DNA of 29,097 bases from Oscillospiraceae bacterium (GTDB lineage Bacteria; Bacillota_A; Clostridia; Oscillospirales; Oscillospiraceae): contig JAGBEM010000251.1 of assembly GCA_017936985.1 (NCBI GenBank), forward strand, positions 1 through 29,097, given 5' to 3'. Numbering within the stretch: the first letter of the stretch is position 1; each line of letters opens with the position of its first letter. Below, in pieces: positions 1-7,779 of this stretch. A model generated the notes under the pieces. It saw only the letters and a list, made by a program, of their open reading frames with translations, ran no database searches and was not told the DNA's origin. A program made the position numbers and the translations under genes.

Positions 1-624
1 AAGGAAAAGTATGCTTTCATCGAAAATGGCTTGACAAAGGAGTCTATGGCTGTTTTCGCTATCCTGCCCGAGTCCATCCAGCAGCAGCTGTTCCTGGAGC
101 GTGACCCCCACGGCAATGTGCAGGTCAGCCTTATTGAGTCTGAGAAGCTGTTCTCCGAGCTGGTCAAGAACAATCTGGCTGCACGGAAGGCTGCAGGCAC
201 CTACAAGGGCAAGTTCTCTGCCCAGCATCACTTCCTGGGCTACGAAGGCCGCTGCGCATTCCCCTCCAATTTCGATGCTGACTACTGCTACTCCCTGGGC
301 TACAATGCCTTCATGCTGATCCAGTATGGCTACAATGGCTACCTGTCCAAGGTTTCCAACCTGTCTAAGCCCGCTGAGGAGTGGGTGGCTGGCGGTATGC
401 CCATCACCAAGATGATGAACATCGAAAGAAGAAACGGCATGGACAAGCCTGTGATCCGCAAGGCCCTGGTGGAGCTGGACGGCAAGCCTTTTGCATTCTT
501 CGCGGCACACAGAGAGCTGTGGGCCACTGAGACCTGCTACCTGTATCCCGGTGCAATTCAGTACTTTGGGCCCAGCGAGGTCTGCGACCTGACTACCAGA
601 ACCCTGGCTCTAGAAAAGGCCTAA
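1..624 (+). CDS. Diphosphate--fructose-6-phosphate 1-phosphotransferase (PPi-PFK), 3' part
   Basis: This is the C-terminal ~207 residues of a long-form pyrophosphate-dependent phosphofructokinase. The enzyme reversibly phosphorylates fructose 6-phosphate with PPi in cytosolic glycolysis. The reading frame is open from base 1, so the true start lies upstream; the TTG at 31 is internal. Recognisable family blocks are HHFLGYEGRCAFPSNFDADY, the GYNA segment after it, EEWVAGGMPITKMMNIERR, and KPVIRKALVELDGKPF followed by PGAIQYFGPSE. These match the plant-type/long PFP group (usually ~550 residues) rather than the ~320-residue ATP-PFK. It ends in TAA just before a strong terminator, so it is probably the last gene of its unit. 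The family call is from memory of these motifs; the N-terminal catalytic half is not visible here. Confidence 0.9.
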   Translation, partial: KEKYAFIENGLTKESMAVFAILPESIQQQLFLERDPHGNVQVSLIESEKLFSELVKNNLAARKAAGTYKGKFSAQHHFLGYEGRCAFPSNFDADYCYSLGYNAFMLIQYGYNGYLSKVSNLSKPAEEWVAGGMPITKMMNIERRNGMDKPVIRKALVELDGKPFAFFAAHRELWATETCYLYPGAIQYFGPSEVCDLTTRTLALEKA

Positions 625-638
625 TGATCCTGCGTTTA

Positions 639-666
639 CCGCCTGCCCTCGGGGCAGGCGGTTTTT
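639..666 (+). terminator. Rho-independent terminator after PPi-PFK
   Basis: CCGCCTGCCC pairs with GGGCAGGCGG (10 bp, 3-base loop) and is followed directly by five T residues. The T-run ends only two bases before the -35 box of the next promoter. Confidence 0.9.
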
Positions 667-668
667 GC

Positions 669-697
669 TTGTATTTGCGACGCAGCTATCGTATAAT
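669..697 (+). promoter_or_regulatory. Sigma-A promoter for the VanZ-like gene
   Basis: TTGTAT (669-674), a 17-base spacer, then a consensus TATAAT (692-697). Transcription would start near 704, giving a leader of only about a dozen bases before the start at 716. Confidence 0.7.
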
Positions 698-715
698 GGG
701 TACGGAGGGATGACT

Positions 716-1213
716 ATGCTCCAAAAGAAAACTTTCCCCCGGGTGCTTTTTGGGATGTACTGCGCGCTGATGCTGTGGCTTTTGTTCTTTCAAAGCGCCC
801 GGATTCCGGATTACCACGCCGCTTCCTATTGGCAGCAGGTGAAAAGCAACCTGAATCTTGTGCCCTTTCACACGGTGGGAAATTACCTGCACATTCTGAC
901 CCATCGGGCGTACTACCTGGAAAAATGGGGCTTTGCCAGCATGTATACCAACCAGGCCCGTCAGGCAGTTATCAACCTGGGCGGTAATATCGGTATGTTT
1001 TTACCATTGGGCTTTTTGCTTCCGTGGGTCTTTGTAAGGCTGCAAAAGCTATGGAAAACCTTGATCGCAACGGTTGGGATCATTAGCCTTGTGGAGATCG
1101 CGCAGCTGTTTACATTGCTTGGCAGCTGCGATGTGGACGATCTGATCCTGAATGTTATCGGCGCAGCCATCGGTTATGCCGCCTGGAACTTACTAATGGA
1201 AAAAGATGCATAA
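716..1213 (+). CDS. VanZ-family membrane protein
   Basis: A 165-residue integral membrane protein of the VanZ-like family. VanZ itself gives low-level teicoplanin resistance by an unclear route; most homologues have no known role. The family signature is visible as NLGGNIGMFLPLGFLLP in the middle, followed by a helix containing SLVEIAQLF and a C-terminal DVDDLILNVIGAAIGY segment (the usual 'D-x-D-D-x-x-x-N-x-x-G' end). About four membrane helices are expected. The frame is open further upstream, but the promoter at 669-697 excludes earlier starts. GGAGG at 704-708 is well spaced (7 bases) for ATG 716 and too close for ATG 710. It is monocistronic, ending in a hairpin shared with the convergent exonuclease gene. 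No vancomycin-resistance genes are nearby, so a resistance role is not implied. Confidence 0.85.
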   Translation: MLQKKTFPRVLFGMYCALMLWLLFFQSARIPDYHAASYWQQVKSNLNLVPFHTVGNYLHILTHRAYYLEKWGFASMYTNQARQAVINLGGNIGMFLPLGFLLPWVFVRLQKLWKTLIATVGIISLVEIAQLFTLLGSCDVDDLILNVIGAAIGYAAWNLLMEKDA

Positions 1214-1240
1214 ACGGGATGTGTATATACACATCCCGTT
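1213..1240. terminator. Bidirectional terminator between vanZ-like and xth
   Basis: AACGGGATGTGTA and TACACATCCCGTT form a near-perfect palindrome ending in a T-rich tract on the plus strand and an A/T-rich flank on the other. It sits between two convergent stop codons (1213 and 1244) and can serve both. Confidence 0.8.
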
Positions 1241-1243
1241 TGT

Positions 1244-1996
1244 TTATTCCAATTCCAATTCCACAGGGCAATGATCACTGCCCAAGATATCCGCATGAAT
1301 GGACGCGCTTTGGATCCGATCACGCAGTCGGTCCGACACCAGGAAATAGTCGATCCGCCATCCGACATTGTTGGCTCTGGCGTTGAACATATAGCTCCAC
1401 CAGCTGTATGCTCCGGTCTTGTCCGGGTACAGATACCGGAAGGTGTCCGTAAATCCGCTGTCCAGCAGCCTGCCGAAAGCGCCCCGTTCCTGATCGGAAA
1501 AACCGGCACTTCCGCGGTTTGAGGAAGGATTCTTCAGGTCGATCTCGTTGTGGGCAACATTCAGATCGCCACAGATCACTACAGCCTTTTGCGCATCGAG
1601 GCCCATGAGGTACTCCCGGAAAGCCTCTTCCCATCGCATCCGGTGATCGATCCGCGCCAACTCCCGCTGGGCATTGGGCGTATAGCAGGTTACCAGGAAA
1701 AATTCCGGATATTCCAATGTGATCAGCCGTCCTTCGGTATCCAACTCAGGGACACCGATGCCATAGCGCACACGCAGCGGACTGTGCTTTGTAAAGATTG
1801 CCGTGCCGGAATAGCCTTTTTTCTCTGCATAACACCAATATTGCTCATAGCCCGGCAGTTCCAAACGGATCTGGCCTTCTTGGAGCTTCGTCTCCTGCAA
1901 ACAGAAAAAATCCGCCTCCGATTGCGTAAAGTAATCTGCAAAACCCTTTTGCATACAGGCACGAAGCCCGTTCACATTCCAGGAAATAAACTTCAT
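1244..1996 (-). CDS. xth: Exodeoxyribonuclease III (AP endonuclease)
   Basis: A 250-residue ExoIII/ExoA-type nuclease of the endonuclease/exonuclease/phosphatase fold, acting in base-excision repair on apurinic sites and 3' ends. Visible motifs in order are MKFISWNVNGLRA (metal/DNA site), FFCLQETKL (catalytic Glu), GYSGTAIFTK, CYTPNAQ with the active-site Tyr, CGDLNVAHNEIDL (Asp and Asn), WSYMFNARANNVGWRIDYF, and the terminal GSDHCPVEL carrying the catalytic Asp-His. The length is normal for the bacterial family. It starts 20 bases after the stop of the GerMN gene and is probably the last gene of the comEA-response regulator-kinase-gerM unit. A family-4 uracil glycosylase lies 4.5 kb away and could act upstream in the same repair route, but the two are not co-transcribed. 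Confidence 0.95.
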   Translation of the reverse strand: MKFISWNVNGLRACMQKGFADYFTQSEADFFCLQETKLQEGQIRLELPGYEQYWCYAEKKGYSGTAIFTKHSPLRVRYGIGVPELDTEGRLITLEYPEFFLVTCYTPNAQRELARIDHRMRWEEAFREYLMGLDAQKAVVICGDLNVAHNEIDLKNPSSNRGSAGFSDQERGAFGRLLDSGFTDTFRYLYPDKTGAYSWWSYMFNARANNVGWRIDYFLVSDRLRDRIQSASIHADILGSDHCPVELELE

Positions 1997-2016
1997 ATTA
2001 TCGCTCCTTATACCGT

Positions 2017-2526
2017 TCAGTTTCCCTCGGCATCGGCACTTTCATCCAATAAAAGAAGATGATCCCGATCCATGGTGATAGAAGGATTACCGTCCAGCAG
2101 AGTATGCTCTGCCCGGATCGTTACCCGTTGTACGCCGGTCAGTTCTGTGATCGTAGCGGTCAGGCAGGCGCAGGCCATCGTCAGATCCAGACCGGTTACC
2201 AGTGCGGCATAGTCGTTGAGTACCACATAGGCGGTTCCGCCGCTGATCTGCAGATCCTTGAGCATCACGCTTCTGGGAAATGTCCGTGACAGAGAATCGG
2301 ACACCGGTCCTTTCAAATACTGTCGCAGCAGATACAGATAGTCCTCTCGGTGACCTGCAGCCTCTTGTTCCTCCCAGGCGATCACACTGTCTGCATTGCC
2401 GTAGGTTATCTTGCTTCGGGGGTAATAAAACCGCACCGGATCCTGAATGGCGTCCTCCTGCTGTGTACAAGCCAGCAGACACAATGCCCAGGATATTACC
2501 AAGATCAAACATACAATTCGCTTCAT
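2017..2526 (-). CDS. GerMN-domain lipoprotein
   Basis: A 169-residue predicted lipoprotein with a GerMN domain. The N-terminus has a Lys/Arg start, a hydrophobic stretch and the lipobox LLAC with Cys20 as the lipidation site, so the mature protein should sit on the outer face of the membrane. Residues ~58-150 match the GerMN fold: LLRQYLKGPVSDSLSRTFP, then a KDLQISGGTAYVVLNDYAAL strand pair, and an ITELTGVQRVTI segment. GerM of Bacillus takes part in sporulation and germination; GerMN also occurs in non-sporulation lipoproteins. Its start overlaps the kinase stop by four bases, so the two are translationally coupled. It may be an accessory sensor or target of that two-component system (inference). 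Confidence 0.8.
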   Translation of the reverse strand: MKRIVCLILVISWALCLLACTQQEDAIQDPVRFYYPRSKITYGNADSVIAWEEQEAAGHREDYLYLLRQYLKGPVSDSLSRTFPRSVMLKDLQISGGTAYVVLNDYAALVTGLDLTMACACLTATITELTGVQRVTIRAEHTLLDGNPSITMDRDHLLLLDESADAEGN

Positions 2527-3959
2527 TGTACATCCTCCTCAATATCAAAGGCAGGGAAGGTGACAGTGAAGGACGATCCCTTCTTTACCGTACTTTCAAC
2601 AGTGATAGTGCCCTGGTTTCGTTCGACCATGTTGCGTACGATGGCCAATCCCAAACCGCTGCCGCCGGACTTCCGGGAGCGGGCTTTGTCAACCCGGTAA
2701 AAACGTTCAAAGACGTGGCTGATGGCATCCTCCGGGATGCCCACACCGGTATCCGTCACCTGCACGATAGCGTTATCTGCGTCCCGATCCAAGGAGATGG
2801 TAAGCTTGCCGCCGGGGACATTGTATTTAATGCCGTTCTCGGCCAAGTTAAAAATGATCTGATAAAGATCATCTTCCAGCATTAGGATAGGACAGTCCTG
2901 CTTGATCTTCAACGCCAGAGTGATCCCATTGCTTTCGGCAATGCCGGAAAGCATCCGCTCTACACGCTGCAGTGTGGGCGTCAGATATATGATCTCGCAG
3001 TCGCCGTCCTGCTGGCTTTCAATACGGGAAAGGCTCAGCAACTTTTCAGACATACGGCTCAAGCGCTCCGCTTCGTTACCGATGTCGCCCACAAATTCCC
3101 GGACGGTGAGCATATCCATGTCGTTCTGCAAAATGGAATCGCTGAGCAGCTTGATGGATGCCAGGGGTGTTTTCAGCTCGTGAGAAGCATCGGAAACAAA
3201 CTGCCGCCGCTTGTTCTCAGAAACCTGCAGCCGGGCGGTCAGCTCATTGACCTCGTCGGCAAGGAATGTCAGCTCGTCGCTGCCGCCTACTTTGACCTGA
3301 TGACCGTAATTGCCTTCCCGGATGATCCGCATAGAGCCCATCAACTGCCGGAACCGACGGGAAAATGCGGTGGAGAAGAGAATGGAGAAGAGAATGACCA
3401 CCAGCTCCAGAATGATCGTGATCGTTAGTACGTTTTGCTGCAAAGACTGAATGAGCGCGCCCTGCGCTGTGTCATATTCCATCATGTATACGCAGCCGGT
3501 CAGTGTGCCGTAAGAGTATACCGGCGTAGCTGCGCAGGACTGCATAGCACCGTCGTGGTAGACCCAGGAGAAAACATCGTAGCCTCCCATGGCATTGACG
3601 ATCTCCGGAAGCAGCGCATATACAGAAGCGTCCGGAATAGAGTCGTAGACGATAAAACCGGACTGATCGGTAATGATTAGCCGCGTTACCTGCAGACTGC
3701 CCATTTTGGCAACAGCACCGGCAGCGCTGGAAGGGTTCAAAACCTCCAGCGCTGAGATCTCCGAAGAAACCAGCAAACATTTTTCAATCATGGAATTTTG
3801 CTTGCTTTGATAAAACAGCTTTTGGCTGGCACCGGAGCAGTAAATATTCAAAAACAACAGGAACACTGATGTAATGACAATATAAATAAGCGCATAGCGG
3901 ATATGTGTGCTGCTGCGAAAGCGGCTGCCATGCTTTTTACTTCCGGAAATAATAGCCAA
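2523..3959 (-). CDS. Two-component sensor histidine kinase (PhoR/WalK-like)
   Basis: A 478-residue membrane kinase that should phosphorylate the response regulator encoded just upstream. Visible parts are a TM helix at ~22-42, an extracytoplasmic sensor region at ~43-175, a second TM at ~176-198, and a HAMP linker at ~199-250. The H-box SDASHELKTPLASIK follows with His260, then the N-box NLAENGIKYN (~371-380), the G1 box DTGVGIPED and the G2 box GGSGLGLAIV. All key residues are present. The extracytoplasmic region carries a short PAS/PDC-like ITDQSGFIVYDS segment, so a small-molecule or envelope signal is possible. The start overlaps the regulator's 3' end by 23 bases; a slightly later start cannot be excluded. 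The gene is followed directly by a GerMN lipoprotein. Confidence 0.92.
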   Translation of the reverse strand: MAIISGSKKHGSRFRSSTHIRYALIYIVITSVFLLFLNIYCSGASQKLFYQSKQNSMIEKCLLVSSEISALEVLNPSSAAGAVAKMGSLQVTRLIITDQSGFIVYDSIPDASVYALLPEIVNAMGGYDVFSWVYHDGAMQSCAATPVYSYGTLTGCVYMMEYDTAQGALIQSLQQNVLTITIILELVVILFSILFSTAFSRRFRQLMGSMRIIREGNYGHQVKVGGSDELTFLADEVNELTARLQVSENKRRQFVSDASHELKTPLASIKLLSDSILQNDMDMLTVREFVGDIGNEAERLSRMSEKLLSLSRIESQQDGDCEIIYLTPTLQRVERMLSGIAESNGITLALKIKQDCPILMLEDDLYQIIFNLAENGIKYNVPGGKLTISLDRDADNAIVQVTDTGVGIPEDAISHVFERFYRVDKARSRKSGGSGLGLAIVRNMVERNQGTITVESTVKKGSSFTVTFPAFDIEEDVQ

Positions 3960-4614
3960 CGCCCCACTTCGTCATAATATAGTTGGGTTCTGCTGGGTTT
4001 TCCTCCAGCTTTTCCCGCAAACGGCGGATGTGCACATCTACGGTGCGGATGTCGCTGCGGTACTCATAAGCCCAGATGGTATCCAGCAGGTTTTCCCGGG
4101 AGTAGACCCGGTTGGGGTTGCGCATCAAGAATTCGATCACATCAAATTCCTTGGCAGTCAGATCCACTGGTGCGCCGGAGCGGTAAGCGTTCCGGGCGTT
4201 CAGATCCAACGTGATGGAGCCAATGGTAAGCTGATTTTCTGCTGCCTTGCTGTCAGCACCGCTGCGGCGTAGCAGCGCCCGGATCCGGGCTTTCAGCTCC
4301 AGAATATTAAACGGCTTGGTCAGGTAATCATCTGCACCGTGGTCAAAGCCCATGAGCTTGTCCATATCATCGGCCTTGGCGGTCAGCAGAATGATCGGCA
4401 CATTGGAAAATTCTCTGATCTTCGCGCAGGCGGTCAAACCGTCCATTTCCGGCATCATCACATCCAGAATCACCAGATCCGGCATCTGGGTCTGTACAGC
4501 CTGTACCGCCTCCAGCCCGTTGAAGCCGGTGATCACTTCGTAGCCCTCGTTCTGCAAGTTGAAGCGGATTCCCTTGACGAGCAGTTCCTCGTCGTCCACG
4601 ACCAGTATTTTCAT
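3937..4614 (-). CDS. OmpR/PhoB-family response regulator
   Basis: A 225-residue DNA-binding response regulator. The receiver domain (1-~120) has the acidic pair at residues 7-8, the phospho-acceptor Asp51 in LVILDVMMPEMDG, the conserved Thr in ILLTAK and the switch Lys in DDYLTKPFN. The C-terminal winged helix (~130-225) shows LTAKEFDVIEFLMRNPNRVY, the recognition-helix region RTVDVHIRRLREKLE and a final VGYYFRK. This layout is typical of WalR/PhoP-type regulators. It is followed by its cognate kinase (23-base overlap) and starts only five bases after the comEA-like stop, so it sits inside an operon. Target genes cannot be read from sequence; the palindrome in the divergent dacF promoter region is one possible site (inference). 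Confidence 0.93.
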   Translation of the reverse strand: MKILVVDDEELLVKGIRFNLQNEGYEVITGFNGLEAVQAVQTQMPDLVILDVMMPEMDGLTACAKIREFSNVPIILLTAKADDMDKLMGFDHGADDYLTKPFNILELKARIRALLRRSGADSKAAENQLTIGSITLDLNARNAYRSGAPVDLTAKEFDVIEFLMRNPNRVYSRENLLDTIWAYEYRSDIRTVDVHIRRLREKLEENPAEPNYIMTKWGVGYYFRK

Positions 4615-4619
4615 AGGTG

Positions 4620-4964
4620 TTATCCTCCTGTAGTGATATGATCCAGAATGGCATCCAGGATCTTCGTTCCGATGCCCTCCACATTGGCGAGATCTGTGAC
4701 CTTTTCAAATGCACCGTGTTTCTGCCGGTAATCGATAATGCGCTGGGCAAGCACAGGTCCTACCTCCGGCAGGGTCTGCAGCTGTTCTGCGTTAGCGGTG
4801 TTGATATTGACTTTTTCCTGTACACCGCTGCTGAATGTAGCGGCAGGAAGCTGACTGACCTGTACCGGGGTGCGGTTGTAATTGCGGCCAAGGAAGAAAC
4901 CGCCGGTAAAGGCGATGCAACTGCAACAGATCAGCAGCAAACACCAAAAGGCCGATTTTTTCAT
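4620..4964 (-). CDS. comEA: ComEA-like helix-hairpin-helix DNA-binding protein
   Basis: A 114-residue membrane-anchored HhH protein. Residues ~1-26 form a signal anchor with a Cys-rich hydrophobic core. Residues ~52-112 carry the typical ComEA tail, VNINTANAEQLQTLPEVGP then RIIDYRQKHGAFEKVTDL and VEGIGTKILDAI, i.e. two HhH motifs. ComEA binds incoming DNA at the cell surface in natural transformation. This version is short and lacks the SLBB domain found between anchor and HhH in many Firmicute ComEA proteins. No comEC or comF is nearby, so competence is not proven. It is the first gene of the minus-strand unit with the two-component system. Confidence 0.8.
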   Translation of the reverse strand: MKKSAFWCLLLICCSCIAFTGGFFLGRNYNRTPVQVSQLPAATFSSGVQEKVNINTANAEQLQTLPEVGPVLAQRIIDYRQKHGAFEKVTDLANVEGIGTKILDAILDHITTGG

Positions 4965-4982
4965 TCCTTACCACCTCCCGGA

Positions 4983-5011
4983 TTGACTAGCAGATAAAAT
5001 GTTGATATAAT
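4983..5011 (+). promoter_or_regulatory. Sigma-A promoter for dacF-like gene
   Basis: TTGACT (4983-4988), a 17-base spacer and TATAAT (5006-5011). The start point would be near 5018, some 60 bases before the ATG at 5080. Confidence 0.7.
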
Positions 5012-5021
5012 ACCATCAAAC

Positions 5022-5050
5022 ATTATACACGAATTTTCATTGCCGGACAA
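5022..5050 (-). promoter_or_regulatory. Probable promoter for the comEA-to-xth unit
   Basis: On the minus strand TTGTCC (5050-5045), a 17-base spacer and TATAAT (5027-5022) lie ~57 bases ahead of the comEA start. It overlaps the plus-strand dacF promoter region, so the two may compete. Confidence 0.5.
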
Positions 5051-5056
5051 GTCCGG
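5043..5056. promoter_or_regulatory. Perfect palindrome in the dacF leader, possible operator
   Basis: CCGGACAAGTCCGG is a 6-bp inverted repeat with a 2-base centre. It lies in the dacF leader and covers the -35 box of the minus-strand promoter, a suitable place for a regulator to affect both. With only a two-base centre, a protein site is more likely than an RNA hairpin. No regulator can be assigned from sequence. Confidence 0.4.
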
Positions 5057-5079
5057 TATGGGGATATTGAGGAAGAAAT

Positions 5080-6498
5080 ATGAAAAAAATCCGGTCTTTG
5101 TGCCTTTTTCTGGCAGTCATAGCACTTTTGACCTGCCTGCAGCCCACTGTTCAGGCTGCAGCTGCAGACCAGTCTGTGATCAGCGGCTGCCACAGTGTAG
5201 ATGCTTCCCAGCAGCTCAGCGATGGCGGTCGCATTGCGGAAACTGCCAATGCTGTCATGATCTACGAACGCAACAGCGACACCATGATCTATACATGGAA
5301 CCCGGATCAGCGGATCTATCCTTCCAGCATGGTCAAGCTGATGACCGCTTTGATCGCCATCGAAAAGGGTAATCTGGAGGATAAGGTCATCGTTACCAAG
5401 CGGGCCCTTTCCTATGTGGCCATTGGCTCTGTCAGCGCCAGCTTGGTAGCCGGTGAGGAACTGACCTTGCAAGATCTTCTGTACTGCATGATGGCAGCTT
5501 CTGCCAATGATGCCGCTACCGTCATCGCCGAGCATATTGCTGGCAGCCAGGAAGCGTTCATTGCCATGATGAACCAGCGCGCCGCAGAGCTTGGGTGCAA
5601 GGATACCAATTTCACCAACGCCCACGGCCTGCATGATGAGAATTCCTATACCACTGCCCGGGATATCTGCCGTATTACCGATTATGCATTGGATAATGAG
5701 ACCTTTAAAACCCTGTTTTGTGCCAAATCCTATATCGTTCCCGCTACCAATAAAAGCGAAGAGCGGACTGTGTACACATCCAACTATATGATGAGCACGG
5801 ATGTGAACAAGAAATACTTCGATTCCCGGGTCACCGGCGGCAAAACAGGCTCTACCAACGAAGGCGGCAGATGCCTGGTAGCCACTGCCACCGGCGGTGA
5901 TATGGAGCTGCTGACCATCGTCATGGGCGCCAAGGCTACCTATGAAGAGAACGGTCTGGCGCTGGAACGCTTCGGTAGCTTTGAGGAAACCGCGGCACTG
6001 CTGGATTATGCGTTAGAAGAATTTGAATACCGCCAGATCTTTTATGTGGGTCAGGTCATTTCCCAGTACCCTGTATCCGGCGGCGAGAACAATGTGGTAG
6101 TCCAGCCGTCTCAGAACGCAGCCACCGTTCTTCCCAAAGATATTGACGAAAGTCAGCTCAGCTGGATCTACGGGGAATCTGTAGGAACGCTGACAGCCCC
6201 CATTGAGCAGGGTCAGCCGATCTCTTTGCTGCAGGTGTGGTACGGTTCCAAGTGCCTGGCCCAGACAGAACTGACCGCTATCAATGCGGTGGATGTGTGG
6301 ACAGAACCTACCCAGCCAGTCCGGCAGGGGAGTGAGGAAAAAGGTTTCAGCTGGGCGGTAGTGGGGATCGTTTTGGGTGTTTTGGCAGCCCTTGCTCTTG
6401 TCGTTGTGTTGGTGCTGCTATTCCTGCGGCTGATGCAAAGAGCCAAGCGCAATGCCCAGCGCCGCAGCAGAAGACAAAACCGGCGGAGAGGATCGTAA
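5080..6498 (+). CDS. dacF: Serine-type D-Ala-D-Ala carboxypeptidase (DacF/PBP5-like)
   Basis: A 472-residue low-molecular-weight penicillin-binding protein that trims the terminal D-Ala from peptidoglycan stem peptides outside the membrane. A signal peptide covers ~1-26 (ends QAAAA). The three active-site motifs are intact: SxxK as S83-MV-K86 in YPSSMVKLMTAL, SxN as SAN (141-143), and KTG (255-257) in VTGGKTGSTN. The region after ~300 is a PBP5-C-like beta domain. The C-terminus differs from classic PBP5: instead of an amphipathic helix there is a full hydrophobic segment (~424-448) followed by a very basic RRSRRQNRRRGS-type tail, so it should be anchored by a true TM helix. ATG 5080 follows a GAGGA site. 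The uracil-glycosylase gene starts one base after its stop. Confidence 0.92.
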   Translation: MKKIRSLCLFLAVIALLTCLQPTVQAAAADQSVISGCHSVDASQQLSDGGRIAETANAVMIYERNSDTMIYTWNPDQRIYPSSMVKLMTALIAIEKGNLEDKVIVTKRALSYVAIGSVSASLVAGEELTLQDLLYCMMAASANDAATVIAEHIAGSQEAFIAMMNQRAAELGCKDTNFTNAHGLHDENSYTTARDICRITDYALDNETFKTLFCAKSYIVPATNKSEERTVYTSNYMMSTDVNKKYFDSRVTGGKTGSTNEGGRCLVATATGGDMELLTIVMGAKATYEENGLALERFGSFEETAALLDYALEEFEYRQIFYVGQVISQYPVSGGENNVVVQPSQNAATVLPKDIDESQLSWIYGESVGTLTAPIEQGQPISLLQVWYGSKCLAQTELTAINAVDVWTEPTQPVRQGSEEKGFSWAVVGIVLGVLAALALVVVLVLLFLRLMQRAKRNAQRRSRRQNRRRGS

Positions 6499-6499
6499 T

Positions 6500-7063
6500 A
6501 TGGATTGGAAGGAACTGGAAAGCAGCTGCGCCCAGTGCCGAAACTGCGGCCTGTGCCAGACCCGTCATAATGTGGTTTTCGGCGTTGGCAACCGGGAAGC
6601 GGATGTGTTGTTTATCGGCGAAGGGCCCGGTGAGCAGGAGGATCTGAAAGGAGAGCCTTTCGTTGGCGCGGCAGGGAAGCTGCTGGACGATATGCTGTCC
6701 ATCATCGATTTGGATAGAAAGACCAATTGCTATATCGCCAACATCGTCAAGTGCCGCCCGCCCCAAAACCGGGATCCCCAGGAAAATGAGCAAGCTGCCT
6801 GTATCGGCTACCTGCGCCGTCAGATCGAGCTGATTCAGCCCAAGATCATTGTCTGCCTTGGCAGGATCGCAGCGACACGGATGATTCGGGATGATTATCG
6901 CATTACCCGGGAACACGGCCAGTGGGTGCAAAAGGACGGCGTGTGGATCACCGCTATCTACCATCCGTCAGCACTGCTGCGGGATGTGTCCAAACGCCCG
7001 GAAACCTTTGACGATCTGCTCTCTCTACGGGCGAAGATCAAAGAAACCGGCGCAAATGTATAA
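6500..7063 (+). CDS. Family-4 uracil-DNA glycosylase ([4Fe-4S] type)
   Basis: A 187-residue uracil-DNA glycosylase of the thermostable/bacterial family 4 (UdgA-like), which removes uracil from deaminated DNA. Motif A is [17 protein letters not shown] and motif B is HPSALLR. The expected iron-sulfur ligands are present as C13 and C16 near the N-terminus, C85 in [13 protein letters not shown] and C101. The frame extends to 6452, inside dacF, but ATG 6500 is the natural start: a GAGAGG site lies eight bases upstream and MDWKELE matches the usual beginning of the family. It is coupled to dacF with a one-base gap, a functional mismatch that probably only reflects operon packing. A hairpin follows at 7066-7095. 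Confidence 0.9.
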   Translation: MDWKELESSCAQCRNCGLCQTRHNVVFGVGNREADVLFIGEGPGEQEDLKGEPFVGAAGKLLDDMLSIIDLDRKTNCYIANIVKCRPPQNRDPQENEQAACIGYLRRQIELIQPKIIVCLGRIAATRMIRDDYRITREHGQWVQKDGVWITAIYHPSALLRDVSKRPETFDDLLSLRAKIKETGANV

Positions 7064-7065
7064 AA

Positions 7066-7095
7066 AGAGAGCTGTTCCTGCCGGGACAGCTCTTT
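7066..7095 (+). terminator. Hairpin after the uracil-glycosylase gene
   Basis: AGAGCTGTTCC pairs with GGGACAGCTCT around a TGCC loop, followed by a short TTT. The T-run is weak and the ydcF-like ribosome site starts right after it, so partial readthrough into ydcF is plausible; no separate ydcF promoter is obvious. Confidence 0.6.
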
Positions 7096-7109
7096 AAGGA
7101 GAAAAGGAA

Positions 7110-7700
7110 ATGAATCAAAGATTTATCCGGGATGTCACAGATTTCATCTTTATCAATGACACCCCAAGAAAATGCGATGTTATTATGATTCCTGGAACAT
7201 CACAGTCTGTCATTACCGAAAAGGCGAGTGAATTATTTCATGCTGGCTATGCAAAATATGTGTTGCCATCAGGTATGTTTTCTCTGAATGTAGGAAGATT
7301 TGCAAGAGAGAATATCGATAATCCTCGGTATGATGGAGAATATGTAACTGATTTTGCGTATTGCAAACATATTCTTATGGAGAATGGCGTCCCGGAAGAG
7401 GCGATTCTTAGTGAAGATAAAGCCACAAACTCGATGGAAAATGCGTACTATTCTGCAAAAGTGTTGAAAGAACATCAAATAGAAGCGAAAAGTATCATTC
7501 TTTGCTGCCAGTCCTTCCATGCACGCAGAGCATATATGTCGTATACCTGTTATTTTCCGAATGCGGAGATCATGGTAGTTCCAACTAATACCCAAGGTGT
7601 TACGGCCGAGAATTGGCATCTTAACGAAAAAAGCTATCGTAAAGTAATGGCCGAGCTGGCCAAATGCGGCAAGTATTTTGCTGATTGCTGGGCTAAATGA
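7110..7700 (+). CDS. YdcF/DUF218-family protein
   Basis: A 196-residue protein of the YdcF/SanA/ElyC (DUF218) family. Diagnostic pieces are CDVIMIPGTSQS near the N-terminus, KYVLPSGMFS, the EDKATNSMENAYYS block (conserved Ser-x-x-Glu-Asn) and CCQSFHARRAYMSY (conserved S-F-H-x-x-R). E. coli YdcF binds S-adenosylmethionine and ElyC affects envelope carrier lipid metabolism, but the function of this branch is unknown. There is no signal peptide or membrane helix, so it is likely cytosolic. AAGGAG lies just ahead of ATG 7110. Codon use is clearly AT-richer than dacF/udg upstream; with the tRNA-Thr and PH-domain genes it belongs to a compositionally different block that may have been acquired. Confidence 0.85.
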   Translation: MNQRFIRDVTDFIFINDTPRKCDVIMIPGTSQSVITEKASELFHAGYAKYVLPSGMFSLNVGRFARENIDNPRYDGEYVTDFAYCKHILMENGVPEEAILSEDKATNSMENAYYSAKVLKEHQIEAKSIILCCQSFHARRAYMSYTCYFPNAEIMVVPTNTQGVTAENWHLNEKSYRKVMAELAKCGKYFADCWAK

Positions 7701-7738
7701 AGGCAGTTACTGACTGACAACACAAGAATAAAAAGAAG

Positions 7739-7767
7739 TTGACATTCCGGAGAAAAGCCGATATAAT
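7739..7767 (+). promoter_or_regulatory. Consensus sigma-A promoter of tRNA-Thr
   Basis: TTGACA (7739-7744), exactly 17 bases, TATAAT (7762-7767): a perfect consensus. The predicted start near 7774 leaves a 5' leader of about six bases before the tRNA. Confidence 0.92.
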
Positions 7768-7779
7768 GACTTGGCGAAT

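Noticed and set aside
665..715. Upstream start codons for the VanZ-like gene
   Set aside because: They lie within or before the promoter; ATG 716 has the only correctly spaced ribosome site.
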